A stretch of 64,000 nt of DNA, taken from positions 243,291 through 307,290 of the forward strand of contig NZ_JAKGUE010000002.1 of NCBI RefSeq assembly GCF_021568795.1. The letters run 5' to 3'. The first letter of the stretch is position 1. Every line of letters starts with the position of its first letter. A program made the position numbers and the translations under genes. Below, piece by piece: positions 39,295 to 48,540 of this stretch. The notes beneath the pieces are model-generated. The model saw nothing but the letters and a program-made list of their open reading frames with translations. It had not been told where the DNA came from and did no database searches. Source of the stretch: Dethiosulfovibrio faecalis. Its GTDB lineage: Bacteria; Synergistota; Synergistia; Synergistales; Dethiosulfovibrionaceae.

Positions 39295-41064
39295 CTACTC
39301 CACAGAGATGGCGCCCACGGGGCAGCTCACCTTGCACTTGCCGCATCTTATGCAGATGGTATCGTCGATGACGTGCGGTTTCTTTATCTCTCCGGAGATG
39401 GCGTCCACCGGGCAGTTCTTGGCGCATTTGGTGCAGCCGATGCACTTTTCCGGATCTATGACGTAGTGTATCAGGGACGGACAGACCGTTGCGGGGCATC
39501 TGTGGTCCACGATATGGGCCATGTACTCGTCCTTGAAGTATTTTATGGTCGTCAGAACCGGGTTAGGTGCCGTCTGACCCAGTCCGCAGAGGGAGCCGTC
39601 CTTTATCTGGTGGCATAGCTCCAAAAGGAGATCTATATCGCTTTCCTTGCCCTCTCCCTTGGTTATACGGTCCAGGATCTCCAGCATCCTCTTGGTTCCT
39701 ATACGGCAGAAGGGGCACTTGCCGCAGGACTCGTTCTGTACGAAGGACAGGAAGAAACGGGCGACGTCGATCATACAGGTGCCCTCGTCCATGACGACCA
39801 TGCCGCCCGAGCCCATTATGGCTCCTGTGGCGTTGATGGACTCGTAGTCGACGGGGGTGTCAAGGAGCTCCTTCGGTATGCAGCCACCGGAGGGGCCTCC
39901 CATCTGAACAGCCTTGAACTCCTTGCCGTCCGGGATTCCTCCGCCGATGTCGTATATGACCTCGCGGATGGGCATACCCATGGGAACCTCGACCAGGCCT
40001 CCCTTGGCGATCTTCCCTGCCAGGGCGAAGACCTTGGTGCCGCGGCTCTTGCCTATGCCGTATTTGGAGAACTCCTTGGATCCGTTCCTGATTATCCAGG
40101 CCACGTTGGCGTAGGTCTCGACGTTGTTTATGTTGGTGGGCTTGCCGAAAACCCCGCTCTGGGCCGGGAACGGAGGTCTGGGACGGGGCATACCCCTCTT
40201 TCCCTCGATGGAGGCGATCAGGGCCGTCTCCTCTCCACAGACGAAGGCCCCGGCGCCCTCCTTTATCTTGAGATCGAAGGAGAAACCGCTGCCCATGATG
40301 TCGTCTCCGAGGAAGCCTCTTTCCTTGGCTTGTTCAATGGCGATGTTGAGGTTCTTGATCGCTAGAGGATACTCGGCGCGACAGTATATTATGCCGTGAT
40401 TGGCCCCTATGGCGTAGCCGCATATGGCCATACCCTCGATGATGGCATGAGGGTCGCCCTCAAGGACGGATCGGTCCATAAAGGCGCCCGGGTCTCCCTC
40501 GTCGGCGTTGCAGACCACGTACTTTTCGTCGCCTTTGGACAGGTTGGCGAACTTCCATTTCAGCCCCGTCGGGAATCCGGCTCCGCCCCTTCCCCTGAGG
40601 CCGCTGTCGAGGACCTCGGTGTATACCTGTTCGGAGGTCATGGAGGAGACCACCTTTTTAAGGGCGTCGTATCCCTCTCTCTCTATGTATTCGTCTATCT
40701 TCTCAGGATCGATTATCCCGCAGTTACGAAGGACTATGCGGACCTGCTTGTCCATCCTGGGATTTTCCATCCCGGATCCGTCGGAGTCGAGCACCAGGGC
40801 CTGGTCCAGCCTCTTGCCTCCCAGGACGTGCTCCTTGACGATATCCTCCACCGATTCCTCTGTAACGTGGCCGTACATGGTGGATTTGCCGTCCATCTCC
40901 ACCTCGACCAGAGGCTCCTGGAAACATAGGCCTATGCAGCCGACCTTCCTGATCTCTATCTCCGGGTGTCCTTCGAGCAGCGTCCTGAGTTTGGCCTCTA
41001 CCGGGCGGGCTCCCGCCGCGATTCCGCAGCTTCCCATCCCTATTTTCACTATAGTCTGAGACAT
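39295..41064 (-). CDS. NuoF/HydB-like NADH-binding flavoprotein subunit
   Basis: A 589-residue subunit with an N-terminal thioredoxin-like [2Fe-2S] domain (CGIAAGARPVE then CIGLCFQEPLVEVEM), the FMN/NADH-binding NuoF core (GRGGAGFPTGLKWKFA; CNADEGDPGAFMDRS; GAGAFVCGEETALIASIEG), the [4Fe-4S] site ESCGKCPFCRIGTKRM, and two C-terminal ferredoxin motifs (CIGCTKCAKNCPVDAI, CIRCGKCKVSCPVGAI). This is the HydB/StnB layout and is the usual site of flavin-based electron bifurcation. It lies between the NuoE-like and large subunits with 13-14 nt gaps. ATG 41064 has AAGGAGG. Confidence 0.92.
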   Translation of the reverse strand: MSQTIVKIGMGSCGIAAGARPVEAKLRTLLEGHPEIEIRKVGCIGLCFQEPLVEVEMDGKSTMYGHVTEESVEDIVKEHVLGGKRLDQALVLDSDGSGMENPRMDKQVRIVLRNCGIIDPEKIDEYIEREGYDALKKVVSSMTSEQVYTEVLDSGLRGRGGAGFPTGLKWKFANLSKGDEKYVVCNADEGDPGAFMDRSVLEGDPHAIIEGMAICGYAIGANHGIIYCRAEYPLAIKNLNIAIEQAKERGFLGDDIMGSGFSFDLKIKEGAGAFVCGEETALIASIEGKRGMPRPRPPFPAQSGVFGKPTNINNVETYANVAWIIRNGSKEFSKYGIGKSRGTKVFALAGKIAKGGLVEVPMGMPIREVIYDIGGGIPDGKEFKAVQMGGPSGGCIPKELLDTPVDYESINATGAIMGSGGMVVMDEGTCMIDVARFFLSFVQNESCGKCPFCRIGTKRMLEILDRITKGEGKESDIDLLLELCHQIKDGSLCGLGQTAPNPVLTTIKYFKDEYMAHIVDHRCPATVCPSLIHYVIDPEKCIGCTKCAKNCPVDAISGEIKKPHVIDDTICIRCGKCKVSCPVGAISVE

Positions 41065-41076
41065 GTCCAGTCCTCC

Positions 41077-41568
41077 TTAACCCTTTTTACGGTAGTCTTC
41101 GAGGATCTCGATGGACTTCGGCGGCGTAAGCAGTCCGTGAACGTTGTCTCCCACCATCATCACGGGAGCCAGACTGCAGCATCCCAGACAGGCGACGTGC
41201 TGAAGGGTGAATATCCCGTCCTCGGTGGTCTCGCCTTCCTCGATTCCCAGGTGCCTTGCCACCTCTTCCGCCACAGAAGCGGACCCCTGGACGTGGCATG
41301 CGGTACCTCGGCAGATACGGATGACGTACTTGCCCTCGGGTTGAAGCCGGAACATGGCGTAGAAGGTAGCCACTCCGAACATCTCCGAGGCGGATATGTC
41401 CATTTTTTTGGAGACGTAGGTTACGGCTTCCTCAGCGACGTAACCGTACTCCTTCTGGATATCCGCCAAAAGCGGGATGGTTATCCCCTTCTTGCCTTGA
41501 TAGCGCTGGACGATGGGATCCAGACGCTGCGACAGCTCGTTCGAGCTGGCGGTGGTTGTGGATGACAT
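41077..41568 (-). CDS. NuoE/HydC-like [2Fe-2S] subunit
   Basis: A 163-residue thioredoxin-like ferredoxin subunit. Cluster ligands are in CRGTACHVQGS and VACLGCCSLAPVMMV; the N-terminal IPLLADIQKEYGYVAEEA and GVATFYAMFRLQPEGKY helices are typical. The ATG at 41568 (SSTTTASSNELSQRL) has GAGGAGG; the frame is open upstream but without a ribosome site. First gene of the three-gene complex operon, with a TATAAT promoter about 50 nt upstream. Confidence 0.93.
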   Translation of the reverse strand: MSSTTTASSNELSQRLDPIVQRYQGKKGITIPLLADIQKEYGYVAEEAVTYVSKKMDISASEMFGVATFYAMFRLQPEGKYVIRICRGTACHVQGSASVAEEVARHLGIEEGETTEDGIFTLQHVACLGCCSLAPVMMVGDNVHGLLTPPKSIEILEDYRKKG

Positions 41569-41914
41569 CAAATTCCTCCTCCTCACAATGCGATCACGAG
41601 AGTTGCAATGCATTCATTATACTCGATTGATGAGGAAATGCCATTGCAAATACGAGCTTTTTGTTCAATCGTTTCTCCATTGAATTGCCAGTGTTTATGG
41701 TTTGGTTTTTTTGTGATGATACTTTTAGATGCTTTTATTGACGCTATTTATCTCTCTTTCTGATGATCTGAAGGGCTTTCTGTGATGGTTTATCCTTTTA
41801 GAACGGTACATGGTTTATTTTTAGGAACTAAATCGAGCGAACTTCCCCTTTATTTGATATGATAATCTTCTACCGGTGTAGTGTAGAGATTGCCGACAGA
41901 GGGAGGGGATTAAC
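41569..41914. promoter_or_regulatory. Divergent AT-rich control region between nuoE-like and pgi genes
   Basis: This 346-nt gap holds no plausible gene. On the minus strand TATAAT (41621-41616) is the likely -10 of the complex operon. The pair TTGCAATG (41603-41610) and CATTGCAA (41642-41649) forms a perfect inverted repeat flanking this -10, which could be an operator. The pgi side is AT-rich (for example TATGATAAT near 41858) but shows no convincing -35. Confidence 0.5.
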
Positions 41915-43255
41915 ATGTTCGGCGCGACTTTTTTCAACGGAGTGGCCTCTTCGAGCTTAAACGAGAAAAGGTTAAAAGAGGCTGCCACCTGGATAGATCA
42001 GGGGGTTCAGAATGGACTGCCAGGATTTGGATGGGTGAAATTACCCGATGCCGATATAGGGTCTGTCTTGGAGATAGCCAAATGGTTAGGGAAGTTTGGC
42101 TCCATAGTTCAGATAGGTATAGGCGGCTCCTCCCTGGGCAACCTGATGCTCCATCAGGCTTTGCTGCCTCCCTATTTCAACGAGATGGACAGAGTAGAGA
42201 GGGGAGATGTTCCCAGATTCTACATGGCGGATAACCTCGACGAAGGGGAGAATCATGCGATATGGAACAGGATAGACCCGAAAGATACAGCTTTCATCGT
42301 GGTTAGTAAGTCGGGGAGAACCCTGGAGACCATGGGCAACTTTCTCCTGTTCTGGGAGCGTATGACCGAGGTTCTGGGAGAAGAGGCTTCTTCCAGGTTG
42401 GTTGTCATAACCGACGCCGAAGACGGTCTGCTACGTCGTTTTGTGAAGGAATCGGGGTGCCGCAGTCTGATACTTCCGGCGGACGTGGGGGGACGCTATT
42501 CCGTTCTGTCCTCCGTCGGGCTTCTCTCCGCCGCCGCTTTGGGGATAGACGTCGAAAAACTGTTGGAGGGTGCCTCCGAGGTTAGAGAGGGTCTTTTCGA
42601 CGGCAAGGCTTCGGGGGATAATCTGGCGTGGGTTATGGCCTGGAACCTCCTGTATCAGATGGAGACGGGAAGATCGAACACGGTTTTTATGCCCTACGGA
42701 GACAGGATGGAGCGGCTTTCCGAGTGGTTCTGCCAGCTCTGGGCGGAAAGTCTTGGCAAGGAAGGTGCGGGATTCACTCCTTTGAGGGCGCTGGGGGCGG
42801 TCGATCAGCATTCTCAGCTGCAGCTCTACTCTCAGGGACCGGACGATAAGGCCTATATAGTTCTGGGGGTAAAACCGAGGGGTCGATTTGCCATAAAAGG
42901 ATCGATAATCCCCTCCCTGGAGGAGCTTTCCTTTCTCGACGGATTGACTCAGGAGGATCTCCTTGATCACGAGAGAAGGGCAATAGTGGCCGTTTTGGCC
43001 GGAGAAAACAGGCCGGTGTTTTCCATGACCATGGATAGCCTGGACGAGAGGACTCTGGGAGGTCTGATATTCTTTCTGGAATACCTGACCGCCTTAACCG
43101 GTCGTCTCATGGATATATCTCCCTTCGATCAGCCTGGAGTAGAGCTGGGTAAAAAGTACGCAAACGGGCTGGCCGGAAAGAAAGAGGACAGCTGTTACGT
43201 GAACTTGGTCCAGGAGGTGGAGGAAAGGTTTAGGACAGGTAGGGTCGAGATCTAG
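41915..43255 (+). CDS. pgi: Glucose-6-phosphate isomerase
   Basis: A 446-residue SIS-domain sugar isomerase interconverting glucose-6-P and fructose-6-P. QIGIGGSSLGNLMLHQAL is the first sugar-phosphate loop, VVSKSGRTLETMGNF the second; the GAVDQHSQLQLYSQGPDDK motif carries the catalytic His. Length fits the short bacterial type. AGGGAGGGG precedes the ATG. It converges with the TtcA-like gene, overlapping by 4 nt. Confidence 0.95.
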   Translation: MFGATFFNGVASSSLNEKRLKEAATWIDQGVQNGLPGFGWVKLPDADIGSVLEIAKWLGKFGSIVQIGIGGSSLGNLMLHQALLPPYFNEMDRVERGDVPRFYMADNLDEGENHAIWNRIDPKDTAFIVVSKSGRTLETMGNFLLFWERMTEVLGEEASSRLVVITDAEDGLLRRFVKESGCRSLILPADVGGRYSVLSSVGLLSAAALGIDVEKLLEGASEVREGLFDGKASGDNLAWVMAWNLLYQMETGRSNTVFMPYGDRMERLSEWFCQLWAESLGKEGAGFTPLRALGAVDQHSQLQLYSQGPDDKAYIVLGVKPRGRFAIKGSIIPSLEELSFLDGLTQEDLLDHERRAIVAVLAGENRPVFSMTMDSLDERTLGGLIFFLEYLTALTGRLMDISPFDQPGVELGKKYANGLAGKKEDSCYVNLVQEVEERFRTGRVEI

Positions 43256-43986
43256 TCTTCGGCCTGCCATCGGTCTTTCCCGTCTATCGATCTAAGGGCG
43301 TGAAGTATGTTTTGCTTGGCGTCGGGAAACCTTGCCGTCAGGTCAAGGACCAATTCCTTGGCCCTGGTCCTCTCAGTCTCTAGGGAAAAGGGGCAGGTGT
43401 AGCGAACAAGTGGGATCTCCATCCTCGAGATCTCCTGTAGTATGGCCTTTTCCGTAAGGTAAAGGAGCGGTCTTATGAGGTTCATATCGCTGTTGCTCTG
43501 CCATATCCTGGGCTGGAAGGATCTGAACCTGCCTGTGCGGAATAGGTTCATGAGAGCTGTCTCGACGGCGTCGTCCAGATTATGCCCCAGGGCTACGGTG
43601 TTGCCGCCCATCTCTTTGGCGTAGCTGTTGAGGATGCCTCTCCTCATGTTGGCGCAGAAGCTACAGGGGGACCTCTCCTCTCTGATGCGTATTATCTCCT
43701 CTATAGGGTGGGGTACGACCTTGTAGGGGATTTTTAGCTCGTCGCAGAGTTCCTCCATAGGAGAAACATCCCAGCTTCCTCCTGAAATGTCGACGCTACA
43801 GGCGGAAAGATCGAATTTAACCGGGCTCCATCTTCGGATCTGATTGAGAGCCACCAGGAGAAAGACGCTGTCCTTTCCGCCGGACAGCCCCACGACGACA
43901 TGGTCTCCTTCGGAAATCATGTCATAATCGAAGATAGCTCTGCCTATCTTTCCTCTTATACGGTTCCCAAGGCTATGTTTTTTCAT
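43252..43986 (-). CDS. TtcA-like tRNA 2-thiolation PP-loop ATPase
   Basis: A protein of about 244 residues. The PP-loop VGLSGGKDSVFLL binds ATP; the Fe-S cluster Cys pair is SPCSFCANMRRG and a third Cys is in VRYTCPFSLE. This matches the TtcA/TtuA group, which puts sulfur on cytidine 32 or another tRNA base. The ATG at 43986 has AAGGTGAT; the upstream frame to 44028 lacks a site. GHNLDDAVETALMNLFRTG is the conserved middle motif. Confidence 0.88.
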   Translation of the reverse strand: MKKHSLGNRIRGKIGRAIFDYDMISEGDHVVVGLSGGKDSVFLLVALNQIRRWSPVKFDLSACSVDISGGSWDVSPMEELCDELKIPYKVVPHPIEEIIRIREERSPCSFCANMRRGILNSYAKEMGGNTVALGHNLDDAVETALMNLFRTGRFRSFQPRIWQSNSDMNLIRPLLYLTEKAILQEISRMEIPLVRYTCPFSLETERTRAKELVLDLTARFPDAKQNILHALRSIDGKDRWQAED

Positions 43987-44082
43987 GTATAGATCACCTT
44001 TTATGTCGTTTACAGTATGATGTTCCACGATATCAGTCTTTTATGATAGCATATGAAGCGCTCTCGAGGAGGGATGGTCGAA

Positions 44083-44736
44083 ATGGAAAAAATTCGCATG
44101 GTTCTCATAGACGATCACAAACTTTTTCGCGATGGGATGAAAAAACTTTTGGCGATGGAGCCGGATTTATCGGTGGAAGGCGAGGCTTCGGACGGCATCG
44201 AGGGGCTTGCCCTCATAAAAAGGTCTAAGCCCGACGTGGTTTTGTTGGACATAGGTATGCCCAACCTGGACGGTATAGGGCTTATGAAGGAGCTCAGAAA
44301 CACGGAACAAAACACGAAGTTCGTTGCGATAACAGCTTTTAACGATGAGAGAAAACTTTCGGAACTCTCCTCCGTGGGAGTTCATGGTTTTGTGTTGAAG
44401 ACCTCCGGAAGAACCGAACTCCTGTCGGCCATTCGTTCGGTTGCAAGGGGACAGTGTTACGTGGATCCTAAAGTGGCGGGTCTGCTCTTAGGGGCTTTTC
44501 ACAAAAAACAAGACGAGGCCGATATGCTTTGCGACCTCACCGACAGGGAGAAAGAGGTCCTTTTCTGGCTAGCCCAGGGACTCAGTAACCTGGAGATATC
44601 GGCGAAAATGAATCTCTCCGAGAAAACGGTGAAGAACCATGTCAGCCACATACTTAAAAAGTTGGACCTCAGGGACAGAACCCAGGCGGCCATATTGGCG
44701 TGGAGAGTCGGAATAGCCGAATCTTCGGAGGAATAG
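44083..44736 (+). CDS. Orphan NarL/LuxR-family response regulator
   Basis: A 217-residue regulator. The receiver has VLIDDHKLFRDGM and phospho-Asp in VVLLDIGMPNLDGIG; the DNA-binding domain has LTDREKEVLFWLAQGLSNLE and LSEKTVKNHVSHILKKLDL. ATG at 44083 is chosen, with GAGGAGGG 9 nt upstream. No kinase gene is adjacent. It lies tail-to-tail with fliD, with only a terminator between, so a link to motility is possible but not shown. Confidence 0.9.
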   Translation: MEKIRMVLIDDHKLFRDGMKKLLAMEPDLSVEGEASDGIEGLALIKRSKPDVVLLDIGMPNLDGIGLMKELRNTEQNTKFVAITAFNDERKLSELSSVGVHGFVLKTSGRTELLSAIRSVARGQCYVDPKVAGLLLGAFHKKQDEADMLCDLTDREKEVLFWLAQGLSNLEISAKMNLSEKTVKNHVSHILKKLDLRDRTQAAILAWRVGIAESSEE

Positions 44737-44748
44737 ACAGAGATGAAG

Positions 44749-44784
44749 ACGGCGGGAAGAAGGGTTTTTTCTTCTTCCCGCCGT
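44749..44784. terminator. Bidirectional terminator between the response regulator and fliD
   Basis: A perfect 14-bp stem (44749-44762 with 44771-44784) has a T-rich 8-nt loop between converging genes. Confidence 0.85.
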
Positions 44785-44792
44785 ATGTTATT

Positions 44793-46715
44793 TTAACTGC
44801 TTCCGGAGGCAGATAGGGCGCTGAACGTGCTGGAAAGAGACGATGCCTGATAGTTCAACTTGGTCATCTGTTCCTCCATGGCGGCGTATTGTTTATACAT
44901 GTTCAGCTGTTGGGTGGTAATCCTCTCCTCGTAATCCTTTATCCTCTGTTGAAGTTGGGTGACCTCGTTTTCCCAGACGCTTATCTGGCTTGGTATACGG
45001 CCCTCTTTGGTGGAGGTGTCGCCTATAGCTACGGTGGAGGTGCTTACCACGCTGTCGAACTGGGAGTCGAGTTTTTCCGATATCGTATTTACGAGTTTTT
45101 GGACCGAGTCCGAATCTGTGGCCATAGCCTCCATGAACTTGTCGGTGTCGAACTCGAGTTTCCCGCTCTTTCCGAAATCGGTCTCCTCGGTGGAAATTCC
45201 CAACTGATAAAGCATGTTGAAGGTGTCTTCGTCATCGCCTACCGACTCGGAAATGATCTTCCTGAGGTTGGACTTGGTCTGCCATAAAACGGTGTCGCCT
45301 GCCAATAGTCCCTTCCTTCGACTAAGGTCATCTTCCGGAACGGCCTTGGTATCCGAATTGGGGGTGTCCGAATAGTTGTAGGTTGTTTCCTCGGAACGAA
45401 CGTTTATGTATTCCATGAGGTCGTTGTAGCTTTCGACGAAGGCCTGGATGGACTCGACCGCCTTCTGGGCGTTCAACGTGACCTCCATGTTAACCTCTCC
45501 GACTCCCTTGAGATTCAGGGTTGCGCCGCCTATGAGGTCGTCTATCTCGTTGGAGGATCTCGTGACGTCTATCCCGTTTACGGTCAAGGAGGCGTCCTGA
45601 GCGTCCCTGTGATGGGTGGCGTCCTCCGTCAATATTCCCAGACCGTCGAGAAGGCTGTTATCCGTGTTTGAGTAGTCTACCGAGAAGGTTGCGCCGTCGG
45701 CAGGCTTGGAACCGATCCAGTGGATCGCCCATTTTTCCTCGTCGTCTGGATCCTCGACGATCTCGTAATCCGTTCCCTCCGTGTATCCTGCGATGCTTAC
45801 GGTCGCGGTGTCCAACTTCTCCACGTCGATGGTGTCGTAGTCGGATCCGACTGTCCTGGTCAGGTCTTTGGAAAGGGTCTCCCTTATCTCGTACAGCCCG
45901 AAGGTGTTGGCGTCGTAGTCGTAAGACACGTCGTAGGTGCTGGTTTCGCTGGGGCGGCTGGCCCCTAGCCAGTGTATCTGATATCCACCGGTGGCTGAGT
46001 CGGCTATTACCTCGAAGTCGGTTCCGTTTTCGTAAGTGGTGGATCCGACTGTTATGTCCCCTATAGAGCTTGGATCTATTCCGTTGGCTCCCAGTGGGTC
46101 GTAGTCGCCGCTTCCCCTGGTGACCTCCTCCGTAAAGGAGCTTGATCCCAGGCCGGTGTTCTCGCTCTCTACGACTAACCTGTTGTCTATCAGATAGGCA
46201 TCGAGCCCTATGTCGGCGGACCGTATCTTCTCGGCTACGGTCCTGAGCGAGTCGCTGCTCTCGTAGGTGATCTCCGCAGCCTTTGTGCCGATCCGTACGA
46301 AGAAGGACCCAGATTTTCCTAGGGGTGTCGAGGAGCTATCCTGACGGTCGGATAGCCGTCTCTCCGCTACGGCGAGGCTGTTTACCTTTATGTTCCACTC
46401 ATCTATCTGAGCGGAAGGCTCCAGGTCGACCTTTAGAATGGCGTCGGAGCTTTCGTTGCTTCCCACCACCACAAGCTCCGGGGTCTTCGATGTAAAGGTG
46501 GATTCCAGCTTAAGGGGGTCCAGGGCGGATTGAGCAGCCTTGACGGAGGAAGAGAACTCCTGGTAGAGATAAATCTTGTCGTTTAATAACTGAATTTTAT
46601 CATACCAAGGATCTTCATTCTTCCTGAGGGCCTTCATCTGTTCATCTATGATGTTTCCCCAGTCGAGACCAGATGACAGACCGGTCATCTGAGTCGTCGG
46701 CAAACTGATCGACAT
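44793..46715 (-). CDS. fliD: Flagellar hook-associated protein 2 (filament cap)
   Basis: A 640-residue secreted cap protein on which flagellin polymerises. FliD_N (MTGLSSGLDWGNIIDEQMKAL then PLKLESTFTSKTPELVVVGS) and FliD_C (NLKGVGEVNMEVTLNAQKAVESI, FVESYNDLMEYIN, and a long C-terminal coiled coil) frame a large central part. That part holds two related segments of about 55 residues (TVGSTTYENGTDFEVI... and VSIAGYTEGTDYEIVE..., each ending in a HW-L/I-G and V-DYS/SYD block). The ATG at 46715 has AGGAGGTG upstream; a GTG at 46724 lies in the ribosome site. It stands alone here, apart from other flagellar genes. Confidence 0.92.
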   Translation of the reverse strand: MSISLPTTQMTGLSSGLDWGNIIDEQMKALRKNEDPWYDKIQLLNDKIYLYQEFSSSVKAAQSALDPLKLESTFTSKTPELVVVGSNESSDAILKVDLEPSAQIDEWNIKVNSLAVAERRLSDRQDSSSTPLGKSGSFFVRIGTKAAEITYESSDSLRTVAEKIRSADIGLDAYLIDNRLVVESENTGLGSSSFTEEVTRGSGDYDPLGANGIDPSSIGDITVGSTTYENGTDFEVIADSATGGYQIHWLGASRPSETSTYDVSYDYDANTFGLYEIRETLSKDLTRTVGSDYDTIDVEKLDTATVSIAGYTEGTDYEIVEDPDDEEKWAIHWIGSKPADGATFSVDYSNTDNSLLDGLGILTEDATHHRDAQDASLTVNGIDVTRSSNEIDDLIGGATLNLKGVGEVNMEVTLNAQKAVESIQAFVESYNDLMEYINVRSEETTYNYSDTPNSDTKAVPEDDLSRRKGLLAGDTVLWQTKSNLRKIISESVGDDEDTFNMLYQLGISTEETDFGKSGKLEFDTDKFMEAMATDSDSVQKLVNTISEKLDSQFDSVVSTSTVAIGDTSTKEGRIPSQISVWENEVTQLQQRIKDYEERITTQQLNMYKQYAAMEEQMTKLNYQASSLSSTFSALSASGSS

Positions 46716-46865
46716 ATACCACACCTCCTGAGAGAGATTTGACTTTGAAACTCTATTTGGTTATCGGAGAGATCTGCTTTTCGGTTGAGCCCAGGTCTTT
46801 AAGCTCCGCTCGTGCTACAATACCATAATGAGGCGAAGGGCGATATGGAGGAGTGATGTTTCTTT

Positions 46866-47462
46866 ATGGATCTGTTTATAGACGGAGTTCCTTTTTCCAT
46901 ACTGCACATGGAAAGCCTGTCCAGGGAGGAGTTGTTGGACGTTGTCCTGGAGGAATTGGCCGGACGTGGTCTCGTTCTGAAGGAAATCGTCAGTCACGGA
47001 GAGGCTCTGAGCGAGGAGTCGTTTCTCTCCATCCCTGACGGTGTAGAGGTCGATTTTCTTTCCGATACGAAAGAGGGAATAGTTAATAGGATCATTCTGG
47101 AGCTTAAAGAATCGGTGGATCGTTGTATTTCCATCGCGGAAGGTTGGATCTCCCGGAGATCGGAGTTTCCGGACGAAAACTCGATGAAACGGTGGGTCGA
47201 GTCCATGGAATGGATCGTGGAGGTCATGTCCAAGCTGAACGACCTAGGCGAAGAGGATCCTCTTTTTTCCGACGTGGAGTCTTTTATTCATGAGCTGGAT
47301 CTCTGGAAGGGTATTGCGGTTGAATCTCCGGAGCAAGCAGTCTCCGAACTGGAAGAATTTATATTCAAGCTGGACTTGTTGAGAGATAAAATGGAAGACC
47401 TGGAATCCCTCCGCCGAAAACTGTCCGAGGGAGAGGAAGTCGTGAAAGGAGACGATGTCTGA
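46866..47462 (+). CDS. Hypothetical acidic helical protein upstream of the flippase-like gene
   Basis: A 198-residue soluble, strongly acidic protein with heptad-like helices, especially in the C-terminal third (ELEEFIFKLDLLRDKMEDLE then SLRRKLSEGEE). I recognise no family. It is divergent from fliD and overlaps the next gene by 8 nt, so it is co-translated with the membrane protein. A chaperone- or adaptor-like role near flagellar genes is conceivable but only from position. Confidence 0.75.
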   Translation: MDLFIDGVPFSILHMESLSREELLDVVLEELAGRGLVLKEIVSHGEALSEESFLSIPDGVEVDFLSDTKEGIVNRIILELKESVDRCISIAEGWISRRSEFPDENSMKRWVESMEWIVEVMSKLNDLGEEDPLFSDVESFIHELDLWKGIAVESPEQAVSELEEFIFKLDLLRDKMEDLESLRRKLSEGEEVVKGDDV

Positions 47463-48540
47463 GGTGTCTCTGAGAAAAGGACTGGCCATCTTCCTTCTGC
47501 TGTCTTTCGGGGTTAGTTGCGTAGTTCTCGCTTTCAGCGTCGATGGATCGACCTGGAGTACCTTATTGACCGCCAGGAAAGGCCCGATGGCTCTGGCTTT
47601 CCTGTTGGTGTTGGGGGCCTGGCTCTGCGATGCCATAAGGTTTTGCTTGTTGGCACGGGCGATGGACAGAAAAATATCGATCCCGAACGGGATAATTCTC
47701 ACCTGGCTTCACTATTTCGGCTGCGCAGTAACGCCGATGCAGGTAGGGGGAGGTCCTTTTCAGGTATATGTTCTGTATCGTTCAGGCGTCCCTATAGGGA
47801 AAGGAGTGGCCATCACCTTGGTGAGGACCCTCCTGACCACGTTCATCCTTTCGGTGGCGGCACCTCTTTCTTTTCTTCTGGATCCCAGATTTATGAAAGA
47901 GAGTCCTTTTCTGGTAGGCATTTTCTACTATGTCCTTCTCATATCTATCTTGGCTTGGGTCGCCTTCGGGATCAGTGTCGTTCGCCCCGATCTGGTAAAA
48001 AAGACGGGGTCGGTGCTGGTGTTGTGGCTCAATCGTTTCAACGTGATAGGTAAGTATAAGATCCTCTGTACAATAAGAAGGATAAACCGCGAGATAGACG
48101 GATATTCGGCCAACCTGAGATACCTCTTTTCCAGAGGTATAGGTTGGTTTACCCTGTCGTTCGTCATGTCCTTGCTTCACCTGGTGTTTCTGTTTTCCGT
48201 GTTGCCCTGCCTGATTTGGTCCATAGGGTTGGAGGTCAACTACGTCGAGAGTTTTCTGGCACAGGCGATATTCCTCTTCGTGCTTTACTTCGTTCCTACC
48301 CCTGGGGCCAGTGGTGTCGCCGAGGGAGGCGGAGCTGCCATATTCGGGTTTCTGGTTCCCTGGAGCATGGCGGGAGTGACTGCCATTGCGTGGAGATTTT
48401 TTACCGAATACCTGGCGATCATAATGGGAGCTATTGTGGCGGTACGGTTCATAGGTTGGGGTACCGCCGAGATGATAATAAAAAACAGACGAAGGGAATG
48501 TGATGACCTTGAACTTGCCGAAAGCGGACGGGAAAGCTGA
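47455..48540 (+). CDS. Flippase-like (LPG synthase TM / UPF0104) membrane protein
   Basis: A 361-residue protein with about eight membrane helices of the lysylphosphatidylglycerol-synthase transmembrane (UPF0104, AglD/YbhN-like) family. The conserved region near the C-terminus is YFVPTPGASGVAEGGGAAIF, with the Pro-Gly and Glu typical of the family; VTPMQVGGGPFQVYVLYRSG is the N-terminal signature. Such proteins move or modify lipids, but no aminoacyl-transferase domain is attached. It overlaps both neighbours, so the three genes form one unit. Confidence 0.85.
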   Translation: MSEVSLRKGLAIFLLLSFGVSCVVLAFSVDGSTWSTLLTARKGPMALAFLLVLGAWLCDAIRFCLLARAMDRKISIPNGIILTWLHYFGCAVTPMQVGGGPFQVYVLYRSGVPIGKGVAITLVRTLLTTFILSVAAPLSFLLDPRFMKESPFLVGIFYYVLLISILAWVAFGISVVRPDLVKKTGSVLVLWLNRFNVIGKYKILCTIRRINREIDGYSANLRYLFSRGIGWFTLSFVMSLLHLVFLFSVLPCLIWSIGLEVNYVESFLAQAIFLFVLYFVPTPGASGVAEGGGAAIFGFLVPWSMAGVTAIAWRFFTEYLAIIMGAIVAVRFIGWGTAEMIIKNRRRECDDLELAESGRES

